Shown piece after piece: positions 35,439-44,893 of a DNA stretch of 64,000 nt (positions are counted from its first letter, which is position 1; each line of letters opens with the position of its first letter). A program made the position numbers and the translations under genes. The stretch is from an uncultured Opitutia bacterium (GTDB taxonomy: Bacteria > Verrucomicrobiota > Verrucomicrobiia > Opitutales > Opitutaceae): contig CAIONS010000069.1 in NCBI GenBank assembly GCA_903859715.1, positions 1 through 64,000 of the forward strand, written 5' to 3'. A model generated the notes under the pieces. It was given only the letters and a program-made list of their open reading frames with translations, was not told where the DNA came from and ran no database searches.

Positions 35439-37360
35439 GATTCTTGGATCCAGACGCGCATTTCGCCTTCGCCGCGGTTGGCCCAGAGGCCGTAGGGAAT
35501 GGCGCGCAGGGACAGGGCTTCGGTTTTCGGTGGAGTTGTCGTGTAAAGCGACGGGCTGGGTTGGACCCGCACGCCCTGGCCTTCAATCACCACGCAGCCA
35601 CCGAGCAAGGTTGCATCGCGGCGGGCGGTCAGGCTGGCGGTGCGTGGCAATGTCACTGCGGCGAGGTTGGCACCGTTGTCCGGTTCCTCGAGGCAGTACA
35701 CCACCGGCCCCCGCTGCAGCGCCACCTTGCCCGCGGCCGTCGACAGGCGCGGGTCGGCGCGCACGCGCTCGATAGGCATGGGCAGGGTGAGAAAAATCTT
35801 GTCGCCCGGCTGCCAGACCCGGCGCAAGACCGCGTAGCCCTTCACCGGCGCGAGCGGCTGTGACTGGCCATTGATCGCCAGCGTGGCCCCGCGGCACCAG
35901 CCCGGGATGCGCAGCTGCAGCGTAAACTCCAGCGGCGCGGCCGGCCGGACCTCGATGGCCACTTCCTCCGTCCACGGATAGTCGGTGCGCAGCGCGAACT
36001 TCACCTCGGCGCCGCCGACCGTGAAGCGCAGGTCAGACTCGGCATACAGATGCAGCGCAATGCCGTCGGGGCGCAACGACGCCACATAGTCGGCGAGCGA
36101 GGCGAAGAGCCGCGCGACATTCGGCGGACAGCACGCGCAGCCGAACCAGCCGACGCGCTGCGTCTTGACGAGGTGACATTCGTAGCGGCGCTTCGCCACC
36201 GCCGGGATGAGCTCGAGCGGGTTGACGTAGAAAAACTTCGTGCCGTCGAGCGACATGCCACTGAGCACGTTGTTGTAGAGCGAGCGCTCCATCACGTCGG
36301 CGAATTCCCCGCGCAGTTCCAGATCCAGCATGCGTCGCGCAAAGAAGATCACGCCGATCGCCGCGCAGGTCTCGGAATAGGCGCGGTCCGGCGGCAGATC
36401 GAACGGCTCGGTGAATTTCTCACCGTAAGGCTCCGAGCCCACTCCACCCGTAATGTAGAGATGGCGGCTCACCAGGCTGCTCCAGAGCGTGTGGCACGAA
36501 CGCACCAGCGACGCGTCGCCCAGCTCGTGCGCCAGATCCGCCATCGCCGCGAGCAGGTACATCTGCCGCACGGCATGGCCGACCGGCTCCGTCAATTCGC
36601 GCACCGGGCGGGCGGCCTGCAGCGTGGCGAGGCCGTCGAAATACATGTGCCAGGGGAGCGGATCGGCCCGGCGCCGGGATTCCTCCATGAGGTAATTGGG
36701 CGACTGGCCGCGCTGATCGATGAAATATGCGGCAAGCTGCGCATAACGCGTCTCACCGGTGGCACGGGCGAGTTTGACGAGCGCAAGCTCGATCTCCTCA
36801 TGGCCGCAATAGCCCGGGATCTGCCCGGGCCCGAGGCCGAACGTGCGCTCGATCAGGTCCGCCAGCTTGCGCACGACGGCGAGCAGCGTGCGCTTGCCGG
36901 TGGCCTGGAAGTGCGCCACGCCCGCCTCGATCATGTGGCCGGCGACATAAAGTTCATGGCAATCGCGCAGGTTGGCCCAGCGGTTCTGCGGCTCGACGAG
37001 TTGGAAATAGGTGTTGAGGTAGCCGTCCGCGCCCTGCGCTTTCGCGAGCGTCGCGATCAGGCGGTCCAGCTCGGCCTCAAGCGCGGCATCCGCATGCGTG
37101 GCGAGCCGGTAGGCCGCGGCCTCGATCCACTTGGCGAGATCGGAATCCTGCCAGAACAGCCCGTAGAATTTTCCCGGCTTCTCGCCGGCCGCGACCTGAA
37201 AGTTATGCACGCACCCGCTGGGCTCCGCGCCGGCCACGCGGTCGTTGAGCGCTTCCCACTGGTAGGGAATGACCACCTCGCGCACGAGACGGACCCGCTC
37301 GGCCAGGAACCCGCGCGTAAAACGAACCTGATTGAGCGGCAGGGCCGAAATGTAATTCAT
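35435..37360 (-). CDS. Glycoside hydrolase family 127 (beta-L-arabinofuranosidase type)
   Basis: This 641-aa protein has the DUF1680/GH127 layout: an (alpha/alpha)6 barrel (about residues 1-430) followed by beta-sandwich domains. The active-site metal/thiolate cluster is recognisable: YECHLVKTQ (Glu-x-Cys, near 380) and GWFGCACCPPNVARL (Cys-Cys pair near 397). In characterised GH127 enzymes these bind zinc and supply the nucleophilic cysteine. It removes beta-L-arabinofuranosyl units from plant glycoproteins or pectic side chains. No signal peptide is seen. Its ATG overlaps the GH51 stop by ATGA (37357-37360) and its stop overlaps the M28 start the same way. Confidence 0.93.
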   Translation of the reverse strand: MNYISALPLNQVRFTRGFLAERVRLVREVVIPYQWEALNDRVAGAEPSGCVHNFQVAAGEKPGKFYGLFWQDSDLAKWIEAAAYRLATHADAALEAELDRLIATLAKAQGADGYLNTYFQLVEPQNRWANLRDCHELYVAGHMIEAGVAHFQATGKRTLLAVVRKLADLIERTFGLGPGQIPGYCGHEEIELALVKLARATGETRYAQLAAYFIDQRGQSPNYLMEESRRRADPLPWHMYFDGLATLQAARPVRELTEPVGHAVRQMYLLAAMADLAHELGDASLVRSCHTLWSSLVSRHLYITGGVGSEPYGEKFTEPFDLPPDRAYSETCAAIGVIFFARRMLDLELRGEFADVMERSLYNNVLSGMSLDGTKFFYVNPLELIPAVAKRRYECHLVKTQRVGWFGCACCPPNVARLFASLADYVASLRPDGIALHLYAESDLRFTVGGAEVKFALRTDYPWTEEVAIEVRPAAPLEFTLQLRIPGWCRGATLAINGQSQPLAPVKGYAVLRRVWQPGDKIFLTLPMPIERVRADPRLSTAAGKVALQRGPVVYCLEEPDNGANLAAVTLPRTASLTARRDATLLGGCVVIEGQGVRVQPSPSLYTTTPPKTEALSLRAIPYGLWANRGEGEMRVWIQES

Positions 37361-38859
37361 GAGAAACGCACGGCGGCCACGGAACCGGGCGGGAGGGAAA
37401 ACTGCACCGTGCCGCCCTGAACGCGCACGCCATCGAGCGGACGGGTCGTGACCGCCCGCGGTTGTTCGAAGGTGTTGCACGTCGTCAGCACCGGCGTGGC
37501 AAGGACCCGCGCCTCGGCCAGCACTGGCGTGCGGCCCTTGAGCGCGAGCGTAATTTCGGTAGGGGTCGCGGGATCCGTATTGCAGAGCGTGACGTTCACG
37601 GCGCCATCGGTCGCGAGCGAGGCGGTCGCCGAGACCCCGGGATAGTCCAATACTCCATGCGTGACGGACGCCGCATCGTTGTCCAATGCGAGGCGCTTCG
37701 CATCCTGGTGCACCGCATAGAGCGCGAGCACGTCCCAGGTCGGCGTGAGCACAAGCCGGCCGCCGCCCTCCTCGGTGAGCGCCACGGCCTGCAGCACGTT
37801 CACGATCTGCGCGAGATTGGCGATGCGCACGCGCTCACAGTGGTTGATGAAGATGTTGAGCGTGAGCGAGGCGAGGACCGCGTCGCGGACGGTCTGCTGC
37901 TGATAAAGGAACCCGGGATTCGTGCCCGGCTCGACGGCATACCACGCGCCCCACTCGTCCACGACGAGGGAGGTGAGGCCCTTCGGATCGTAGCGGTCCA
38001 TGACCGCGCAATGACCGCGAACAATGGCCTCCATCTTCCAGCCTTCCGCCATGACGGATTTCCACCCGCTGTGATCAAACCCGGTGGCCGGGTGACTCGG
38101 TGGCCAGTCACCGAGGACCGTATAATAATGAACAGACAGGCCCTGCAGCATCGGGCCGCCGAGCGGACCCTTGAAGGCCTCGCGCATCATCACCTCGGTC
38201 CAGTGGAAGTCGTCGTTCCGCGCCCCGCTGCCAATGCGATAGAGCGGTGCGCCGGGGAAATCTCGCACGTAGGTCGCGAAGCGGCGGTACTCACCGGCAT
38301 AGTACTCGGCGGTCATGTTGCCGCCGCAGCCCCAGGTCTCGTTGCCCACGCCCCAGAGGCGGACCTTCCACGGGTCGCGGCGTCCGTTGGCCACGCGCTC
38401 GTCGGCCAGCGTGCCGGCGGAAGCGTTGCAGTACTCGACCCATTCGCGCAGCTCGCGCGGAGAACCGCTGCCCACGTTGCCGGCCAGGTACGGCTCGCAG
38501 CCGAGCTGCTCGCACAGGTCGAGAAACTCATGGGTGCCCACGGCGTTGCTCTCGACCACTCCGCCCCAGTGCGCGTTGACGCGGCGGGGACGTTTTTCGC
38601 GCGGACCGATGCCGTCGCGCCAGTGGTAATCATCGGCGAAGCAGCCGCCGGGCCAGCGCAGGTTGGGCACGCGGATCTGCTTCAAGGCCGCGACCAGATC
38701 GCGGCGCCAGCCGCGGAGGTTGGGCACCGGGGAGTTTTCGCCGACCCAGAGGCCGTCGTAGATGCAGCGACCGAGATGCTCGGCAAAGTGGCCGAAAATA
38801 TGCCGGTCAATGACCGGGCCGGGTTCGTCGGCGTGAACCGTGAGTTTAACCGGGGGCAT
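37357..38859 (-). CDS. Alpha-L-arabinofuranosidase, glycoside hydrolase family 51
   Basis: This 500-aa protein has the length and order of bacterial GH51 enzymes: a TIM barrel followed by a C-terminal beta-sandwich (from about residue 390). The N-terminal HIFGHFAEHLGRCIYDG and LRWPGGCFADDYHWRDGIGP are family signatures. The acid/base Glu lies in WGVGNETWGCGG near 174 and the nucleophile Glu in VVDEWGAWYAV near 291. It releases terminal alpha-L-arabinofuranose. There is no signal peptide, so cytoplasmic action on imported oligosaccharides is likely. The gene leads the ATGA-coupled chain GH51-GH127-M28-S51. Confidence 0.95.
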   Translation of the reverse strand: MPPVKLTVHADEPGPVIDRHIFGHFAEHLGRCIYDGLWVGENSPVPNLRGWRRDLVAALKQIRVPNLRWPGGCFADDYHWRDGIGPREKRPRRVNAHWGGVVESNAVGTHEFLDLCEQLGCEPYLAGNVGSGSPRELREWVEYCNASAGTLADERVANGRRDPWKVRLWGVGNETWGCGGNMTAEYYAGEYRRFATYVRDFPGAPLYRIGSGARNDDFHWTEVMMREAFKGPLGGPMLQGLSVHYYTVLGDWPPSHPATGFDHSGWKSVMAEGWKMEAIVRGHCAVMDRYDPKGLTSLVVDEWGAWYAVEPGTNPGFLYQQQTVRDAVLASLTLNIFINHCERVRIANLAQIVNVLQAVALTEEGGGRLVLTPTWDVLALYAVHQDAKRLALDNDAASVTHGVLDYPGVSATASLATDGAVNVTLCNTDPATPTEITLALKGRTPVLAEARVLATPVLTTCNTFEQPRAVTTRPLDGVRVQGGTVQFSLPPGSVAAVRFS

Positions 38860-38923
38860 GGGGTAGGAAGGAAATTCGAAACGCGAGGAGCAGAAACCTG
38901 AAACCGGGCGTCCGGGTTTCCGC

Positions 38924-40789
38924 TTACGGAATCACGCTGTCCGTGATCTTCACCGTGTTGAAGTCGAGCACCCGCTGAAGCTTGCCGTACGTGAGGGTCA
39001 GCTTGCGCGAGCCCTTCTCGGCATTGAGGTACGGACCCTCGAAGAGTTTCCACTTCGTGTAATCGAGCACGCGGCCGTCCACGAGCGGGGCGGCACCGTA
39101 GGCGACGACGATGTTTTTGCCGCGCAGCGTGCGCATCTTCACAGTGGGCACGGGCTCGAGGGAGAATTCCAACGGCAGCGCGTTGATCGCGGCCTTGAAC
39201 GCCTCGAAGTTCTTGAACTCGCCCGTGCTCGCGGCCTGCACGATGGTGCCATTCTTCAGCGAATCGCTCTGGAGCCGGCTGTCGCGGATCGCCGCCTGCG
39301 CCCAGTGGCTCTGCGTCCACACGTACGGCGCAAGCGGCCGGTAGGCGAGGTAGGCGTTGCCGCCCTGCGCGAAGATCCAGCCGGACTTGTCCTCGGTCAG
39401 CTTGGTCAGGTCCTTCGAGAAAAACCCGTTGATGTGCGGGAATTTCGTGCCGGGCGGGATGTCGTAAAGCGCGACGATCGTGTCGAGATCCTGGAACACC
39501 TGCTCGTATGGCGAACTGCCGACCAGCTTGTCGGGCGAATCATAGCTCGGCTTGCTCAGGTTGACGGCGCCGCCCGCCGTGGTGTCGGGATAATCGGCAA
39601 AGTACATTTGCATCGTGTGCGGCGAAGATTCCGGATGCATCGAGAACATGAGGTTGTGCTGGCCGCGGGGATTCGGCACGGCCCAGGTCACATCCCAGAC
39701 GTGCGACTGGATGGGATCGGAGACGCCGCCCTGGTAGGAGCCCACCGCGTAGTCGTGCCGGACGTAGGTGGTCTTGTAAATCGGGGCGAAGAGCACATCG
39801 CTGTAACGCCAGCGGCGGCGGGTGCGCTTCAGGTCCTTCTGCAGGTAGTCGTGGTCGCGGTCCATCGCGATGCGGTAGAGCACCTCCGGCACCTCGTAAT
39901 TGGGCGCGGCCGGCGCGAAGTAAACGCCCCAGCCGCCGAAGCCCGCCGGCGGCGGCACGTTGCCGAACAGCAGCCAGGAGAAATACGCCGCCAGGCTGTT
40001 CGCTGGCTCGATCAGCGCCTCGTCCGTGGTCCGCGAGTGCGAACCAACCGGCACGCCGTTGAGGGTGCCCTCGGCGAGGTCGGAGAAAATCCATTCCAGC
40101 ATCATGTGGCCGCGCGTTTTCATCGCGGGATCCTTCGCCCAGCTGGCGAGGTACATCAGCGGGCAGGCGTATTCCCCGATGTAATGCACGGGGTTGTACT
40201 CGCCCTGGCCGACGGTCGTCGCGAGATCCATCCAATGGATGAGATATTCCTTCGCCTCGGCGAGATTCTCCGCGGAGCTCTTCCCCGTGTACCACGAGCT
40301 GGCGGGTTCGTTCGGGTACATTTCCGAGATGAGGTAGAGCGAAATGTAGTACATCGCCCAGTGGTTCTCCGTGTCGCCACGGATCTGGTACGTCGTGCGC
40401 CACATGTCGCGCATCGCCTGCTTCGCCTCGGACGAGAGCTGGTCGCGGCCCATGTAGGTCACGCACACCACGGGAAACATCCAGAACGGACCCGTGCCCG
40501 GCGCCTTCATCAGGCGGATGACCTGCTCCGAGCAGAATTTCGGATCCTCGTGGCGTGCGAGCATCGTCGCGACGGCGGCGAGATCGATGCCGGCCGGATC
40601 GGCGCGGTTCACGAGGTTGGCGCGGTAGTCGATGACTTCCTGGACGCGTTTCAAATAGGCGGCGCGACGGGCCGCGGCGTCCGTCACGATCTCGCGACTC
40701 GGTACGGTCGTGGCGCTGAAGGAAGGCTGCGCGCGCAGGGCCGCGGTCGCCGCGAGGAGGAACAGCAGGGCAGTAAGGAAAATTTTCAT
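38924..40789 (-). CDS. Family-A secreted protein, copy A1
   Basis: This 621-aa exported protein of unrecognised family has signal peptide MKIFLTALLFLLAATAALRA. The N-terminal two thirds are helical. They carry three blocks shared with A2 and A3: RGDTENHWAMYY (137-148), GKSSAENLAEAKEYL (169-183) and GQGEYNPVHYIGEY (194-207). The C-terminal third is beta-rich with DKSGWIFAQGG, YLAYRPLAPY and NGTIVQAAS. This arrangement, helical toroid plus beta-sandwich with an Asn-His pair, resembles polysaccharide lyases of the heparinase/alginate-lyase clan, but no named family can be claimed. The propeller gene precedes it by 18 bp and a short hairpin lies just after its stop. Confidence 0.8.
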   Translation of the reverse strand: MKIFLTALLFLLAATAALRAQPSFSATTVPSREIVTDAAARRAAYLKRVQEVIDYRANLVNRADPAGIDLAAVATMLARHEDPKFCSEQVIRLMKAPGTGPFWMFPVVCVTYMGRDQLSSEAKQAMRDMWRTTYQIRGDTENHWAMYYISLYLISEMYPNEPASSWYTGKSSAENLAEAKEYLIHWMDLATTVGQGEYNPVHYIGEYACPLMYLASWAKDPAMKTRGHMMLEWIFSDLAEGTLNGVPVGSHSRTTDEALIEPANSLAAYFSWLLFGNVPPPAGFGGWGVYFAPAAPNYEVPEVLYRIAMDRDHDYLQKDLKRTRRRWRYSDVLFAPIYKTTYVRHDYAVGSYQGGVSDPIQSHVWDVTWAVPNPRGQHNLMFSMHPESSPHTMQMYFADYPDTTAGGAVNLSKPSYDSPDKLVGSSPYEQVFQDLDTIVALYDIPPGTKFPHINGFFSKDLTKLTEDKSGWIFAQGGNAYLAYRPLAPYVWTQSHWAQAAIRDSRLQSDSLKNGTIVQAASTGEFKNFEAFKAAINALPLEFSLEPVPTVKMRTLRGKNIVVAYGAAPLVDGRVLDYTKWKLFEGPYLNAEKGSRKLTLTYGKLQRVLDFNTVKITDSVIP

Positions 40790-40807
40790 GGTGGCAGGGA
40801 AGCGGTT

Positions 40808-41848
40808 TTACTTGGTGGCGCGGGGCAGGAACACGAACCGGTTCACCGCCGATCCTTCGAGGCCCTCGTTTTTCCACGTCCGGCCGAAATCATCCGAGGA
40901 ATACAGCGCCTCGCCGATCACGCTGGCGTACAGGCGGCCCGAGTCGGGATCCACACCCACGCGCCAGACACAATGCGCCGGCGGATCACTGTCCATGCGG
41001 AAACCGGCCTTCTTGCCGGGCAGGCCGGCGTTGCGCTCGACCCAGGTTGCGCCGCCGTCCTCCGACGTCATCACGCCGACCGACCAGCTGCAGAGCGCGA
41101 AGCGCGCCGGGTTGGTCGGATCAAACGTGATGTTGTAGAGCGCCTTGTCGGCCGGCGGCCCGGCCAGCGGCGTCCACGTGAGCCCGCCATCGCGCGAGAT
41201 GAGGGCGCCGGCGCTCTGCGACACGGCCAGCCAGAGTTTCGGATCGGAGGGCGACTGCTGGAGATCGGTGATCGTGTCCTTGGTCGGGAACACCCGGCGC
41301 CACGACTGCGCGCTGTTCTCGGTGAGATAAATTCCCGTCTCGCAGCCCGCGAGCACGCGGCCGGCCTTCGTGCGGTCCACCCGGATGGTCTGCGTGTATT
41401 TGCCGCGGTCCGGCAGGCCGTTTTCCAGGCGCGGCCAAGTGTTGCCGCGGTCGGGCGAAACCGCGATCCCGTCGGGCAGCGCGATGTAGACGTGGTCCGG
41501 CGCGTTGGGATCGACATCCAGGTCCTTCAGCTCGGTCATGTCCCAGCTCGTGGTGCAGCGCCAGGTCTTGCCGCCATCGAGCGTCCGCCAGCAGCCGTTG
41601 ATCGCGGCAACATAGAATACGTTATGGTCGCGGGGATCGAAGGACAGCGCGGTGACGGTGACGTCGTTGTTGCCGAGATGCGTCCATTCGCCGTTCGCCT
41701 CGCGGCGGAAGACGCCGTTGATCGTCACGATGACGGAGCCTACGACGTAATTCCGGTTGGTGGCGGCGCAGATGTAGAAATCGTGGCCGGCCGCCAAGGC
41801 CGAGGTGGCGACGGTCAGGGATAGAAGGACGGAACGGAGGAATTTCAT
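40808..41848 (-). CDS. Secreted six-Asp-box beta-propeller, copy P1
   Basis: This 346-aa protein has signal peptide MKFLRSVLLSLTVATSALA and six BNR/sialidase-type repeats: LDGGKTW, PDRGNTW, ENSAQSW, RDGGLTW, EDGGATW and DDFGRTW. That is enough for one six-bladed propeller. The Arg triad and Tyr nucleophile expected of true sialidases are not evident, so it is more likely a binding or structural propeller of the type found in photosystem II assembly factor HCF136/Ycf48-like and VPS10-like proteins. A long upstream ORF extension overlaps A2 and is excluded. It is paired with A1, 18 bp downstream. Confidence 0.87.
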   Translation of the reverse strand: MKFLRSVLLSLTVATSALAAGHDFYICAATNRNYVVGSVIVTINGVFRREANGEWTHLGNNDVTVTALSFDPRDHNVFYVAAINGCWRTLDGGKTWRCTTSWDMTELKDLDVDPNAPDHVYIALPDGIAVSPDRGNTWPRLENGLPDRGKYTQTIRVDRTKAGRVLAGCETGIYLTENSAQSWRRVFPTKDTITDLQQSPSDPKLWLAVSQSAGALISRDGGLTWTPLAGPPADKALYNITFDPTNPARFALCSWSVGVMTSEDGGATWVERNAGLPGKKAGFRMDSDPPAHCVWRVGVDPDSGRLYASVIGEALYSSDDFGRTWKNEGLEGSAVNRFVFLPRATK

Positions 41849-41912
41849 GAGAGGGGAAGATGGGTTGGGGAGACGGCCGGGAAGACCCCGCCGTTCGATC
41901 CGGGGGATAGAG

Positions 41913-43823
41913 TCAGGGGAGAACGGAGTCTGTGATGCTGAGGGTGTTAAAATCCAGCACGCGCTTGAGCTGGCCGTGGGTGATCGTGAGTTTCCGCGAG
42001 CCTTTCTCGGCGTTGAGATAAAGCCCCTCGAACAGCTTCCATTTCGAGTAATCCAGCGGCGTGCCGTTGACGACCGGCGCCTGGCCATAAGTGAATGAGA
42101 TCCGCGTACCGCGCAGCGTGGTCAGTTTCACGACGGGCACCGGCCCGAGCTTGAACTCCAAAGGCAGCGCCTTGATCGCGGCCTGGAAGGCCTCGAAGCT
42201 CGCGAACTCATCCACGGACGCCGCCTGCACGATCGTGCCGTTCTGCAGGTGCTCGCTGACGAGCAGCTTGTCGCCGTGTTCGCCCGGATCGGTACGCTCC
42301 CATTTGTAGCCGGATTTCGAGGGCAGCTGTTTGTAACCGAGCAGATGCTCCCACCGATAGGGCGCCAGCGGCCGGTACGCCAGGTAGGTGCGGCCGCCCT
42401 GGGCGAAAATCCAGCCCGACTTGTCCTCGGTGACACGGATCAGGTCCTTCGAGAAAAATCCGTTGATACGGGGATAGGCGGTGCCGGCCGGGATGTCGTA
42501 GAGAGCGATCACCGTGTCGCGATCCTGGAACACGCGTTCGTACGGCGAGGAGCCGAGGACCTTGTCCGGCACGTCGTACGAAGGTTTTCCCTGGCCCGAA
42601 AGCGAGGAGATCATCTCGTCGGGCTGCTCCGTGAAATACGTCTGCAACGTGTGGGCCGAGGCATACGGATGCAGGGAGTAAATCGTGTTGTTTACGCCCC
42701 GCGGATCCGGCACCGCCCACATCACGTCCCACACGTGGGTCTGGATCGGATCGGACACGCCGCCCTGGTAGGAGCCGACGGAATAATCCCGGTGCATGTA
42801 GCTGGTCTTGTAGATCGGCGGCATGAACTGGTCGCTGTAGCGCCAGCGGCGGCGCGTGCGCTTGAGATCGCGCTGCACGTAATCCTGGCTGCGATCCACT
42901 GCGACTTGGTAAATGACCGCGGGGACCTGATAATTCTCCGCGGCGCCGGCAAAGAAGATGCCAAACCCGCCGTAGCTGGCCGGCGGCGGAGTGTTGCCAA
43001 ACATCGTCCAGGTGAAAAAGGAGGACAGGCTGTTCCAGTGCTCGACCACGGAGGCCTCCGTTGTGCGGGCGTTGGGACCGCGCAGCACGCCGTTCAGCGA
43101 GTTGTCCGCCAGCTCGGCCATCAGCCAGTCGAGCATCATGTGCCCGCGGATCTTCATCTCCGGATCCTTCGACCAGGTCGCGAGGTAGAGCATCGGGATC
43201 GCATACTCCCCGATGTAGTGCGTCGGGTTGAACTCGCCCTGCCCGATCGTCGTCGCGAGATCCATCCAATGGATCAGGTAAGCCTTCGCTTCGGCCCGGT
43301 TTTCCGCGGAGCTCTTCCCGGTGAACCAGCTGTCGGCCGGGTCGTCAGGGTAAAGCTCCGACATCAGGTACAGCGAAGAGTAATACATCGCCCAATGGTT
43401 CTCCGTGTCGCCGCGCAGGGGAAAATAGGTGCGCCAGGCATCCCGGATCGCGGCCTTCGCCTCGGGCGAAAGCTGGTCGCGCCCGAGGTAGGAAATCGCC
43501 GCCCAGGGAAACATCCAGAACATGTCTCCCGTCTGCGGCTGCTTCATCAGCTCGACGATGCGGGCGGAAACCAGGGCGGCATCCTGCCGCAGCGCGAGCT
43601 TGGCCACGATCTGGCCCGTGCCGATGGTCTCGGGTTTCTCCGGCTTCACCGTGTCCGCGTACCAGACGAGGACCTCGTGGACGCGGTCGAGGTAAGCCCG
43701 GCGCAGCGTGTCGCCCCGGGTGTCCGGCGGCGGCACGGGCATGGGGCCGCTGAAAGCCGGCTGGGCCGGGGCCGAGCCAGCGAGGAAAAGCGCGAAGGCG
43801 AGAAAACCGAAAAAGGGCTTCAT
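41913..43823 (-). CDS. Family-A secreted protein, copy A2
   Basis: This 636-aa close paralog of A1 has signal peptide MKPFFGFLAFALFLAGSAPAQ. It shows the same conserved blocks: RGDTENHWAMYYSSLY, GKSSAENRAEAKAYLIHWM and GQGEFNPTHYIGEYA. The later SYQGGVSDPIQTHVWDV, EDKSGWIFAQGG and NGTIVQAASVDEF also match A1. Near-identical stretches and a shared C-terminus (FEGLYLNAEKGSRKL) indicate relatively recent duplication with A1. It contains an extra loop (HLLGYKQLPSKSGYKW) in the C-terminal domain. The propeller gene P2 lies 19 bp upstream. Function unknown; probably periplasmic or surface-exposed. Confidence 0.8.
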   Translation of the reverse strand: MKPFFGFLAFALFLAGSAPAQPAFSGPMPVPPPDTRGDTLRRAYLDRVHEVLVWYADTVKPEKPETIGTGQIVAKLALRQDAALVSARIVELMKQPQTGDMFWMFPWAAISYLGRDQLSPEAKAAIRDAWRTYFPLRGDTENHWAMYYSSLYLMSELYPDDPADSWFTGKSSAENRAEAKAYLIHWMDLATTIGQGEFNPTHYIGEYAIPMLYLATWSKDPEMKIRGHMMLDWLMAELADNSLNGVLRGPNARTTEASVVEHWNSLSSFFTWTMFGNTPPPASYGGFGIFFAGAAENYQVPAVIYQVAVDRSQDYVQRDLKRTRRRWRYSDQFMPPIYKTSYMHRDYSVGSYQGGVSDPIQTHVWDVMWAVPDPRGVNNTIYSLHPYASAHTLQTYFTEQPDEMISSLSGQGKPSYDVPDKVLGSSPYERVFQDRDTVIALYDIPAGTAYPRINGFFSKDLIRVTEDKSGWIFAQGGRTYLAYRPLAPYRWEHLLGYKQLPSKSGYKWERTDPGEHGDKLLVSEHLQNGTIVQAASVDEFASFEAFQAAIKALPLEFKLGPVPVVKLTTLRGTRISFTYGQAPVVNGTPLDYSKWKLFEGLYLNAEKGSRKLTITHGQLKRVLDFNTLSITDSVLP

Positions 43824-43842
43824 GGTCGGAGGGTTTGCAGGG

Positions 43843-44868
43843 TCAGTTCGCCGCCTTGGGCACAAAGGCAAACGCAGTGACCCGGGAAGCCGGCAGGCCG
43901 CCGATCCGCCAAGTCCGGCCGAAATTATCGGACACGTAGAGCGCCTGCTCGACCAGCGAGGCATACAGCCGGCCCGTGTCCGGATCGATCGCCGTGCGCC
44001 AGACATGGTGCGAGTCCGGCAAACCGGTATTGCGGGTCTGCCACGTCCGGCCGCCGTCTTCGCTCACGAACAGTCCATCCGTCCAACTCGTGATCGCGAG
44101 ACGCTGCGGATCGCGCGCATCAAAGGCCACATTGTAGAGAGCGTGGTCGGACGGCACACTGGCGAGTTTCGTCCAGGTGCGTCCCCCATCCCGGGAACCA
44201 AGCGCCCCGTCGCCCTCCGTGACCGCCAGCCACCGCAACGGATCGTGCGGCGACTGCTGGATATCCTCGATGGTCACGGCGGTCGGAAACACCCGCCGCC
44301 AGGATTTCGCACCGTCCTCGGTCAGATAGATGCCCGTCTCGCAGCCCGCGAACACACGGCCCGCGTGCGTCCGGTCGACCTGCACGACCTGCGTGTACTT
44401 GCCCCGGTCCGGCAGGCCCCGCTCCATCCGGGTCCACGTCAGGCCGCGGTCATGCGAAACAATGACGCCGTCCGGCACGCCGACATAAACCGTGTCGGGC
44501 TGGTGGGGATCAACGACCACGGATTTCGGCTCGGTCACATCCCAGTCCGTGACCACGCGCCACGTCTTGCCGCCGTCCGGCGTGCGCAGGAGACCGTTCA
44601 ACGCGGCGACATAAAACATCCGGGGGTCGCGCGGATCGAACGCCAGGGCCAGCATCATCGCCTGGTTGATCCCGAATTGCGTGAAATCGCCGCCGGCCTC
44701 CCGGCGATAGACGCCGTTCAGGCCGGAATCCTTGAAGCCGATGACGCGGGCACTGCCGTTGATCGAGGCACAGAGGTACAAGTCGTGCGCCGGGGCGGCG
44801 GCGCCGGGCGCAGCCACCGCCGAGGCCAGCAAGACCAGCAGTGCGGGAAGAACTTTATTTCGCAGCAT
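43843..44868 (-). CDS. Secreted six-Asp-box beta-propeller, copy P2
   Basis: This 341-aa paralog of P1 has signal peptide MLRNKVLPALLVLLASAVAA. Its Asp boxes are PDGGKTW, HDRGLTW, EDGAKSW, RDGGRTW, EDGGRTW and DNFGRTW. It shares with P1 the phrases AGCETGIYLTE and GLPDRGKYTQ, and the same cysteine in CASIN/CAATN near the start of the mature protein. No sialidase catalytic residues are apparent. It precedes A2 by 19 bp and follows the class V aminotransferase-like gene by 25 bp, so it is part of the long minus-strand transcript. Confidence 0.87.
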   Translation of the reverse strand: MLRNKVLPALLVLLASAVAAPGAAAPAHDLYLCASINGSARVIGFKDSGLNGVYRREAGGDFTQFGINQAMMLALAFDPRDPRMFYVAALNGLLRTPDGGKTWRVVTDWDVTEPKSVVVDPHQPDTVYVGVPDGVIVSHDRGLTWTRMERGLPDRGKYTQVVQVDRTHAGRVFAGCETGIYLTEDGAKSWRRVFPTAVTIEDIQQSPHDPLRWLAVTEGDGALGSRDGGRTWTKLASVPSDHALYNVAFDARDPQRLAITSWTDGLFVSEDGGRTWQTRNTGLPDSHHVWRTAIDPDTGRLYASLVEQALYVSDNFGRTWRIGGLPASRVTAFAFVPKAAN

Positions 44869-44893
44869 AAGGTGGCGGGGCGGGAACGGCGGC

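Noticed and set aside
38897-38923. Terminator after A1
   Set aside because: A short bulged hairpin of GGAAACCCGG/CCGGTTTC type lies after the stop, but there is no T-run on the minus strand, so read-through into GH51 is likely.
39305-41824. 839-aa plus-strand ORF
   Set aside because: It is fully antisense to A1 and P1, has Arg/His/Gly-rich low-complexity composition typical of GC-rich shadow frames, and no domain or start signal. The minus-strand genes have signal peptides and paralogs.
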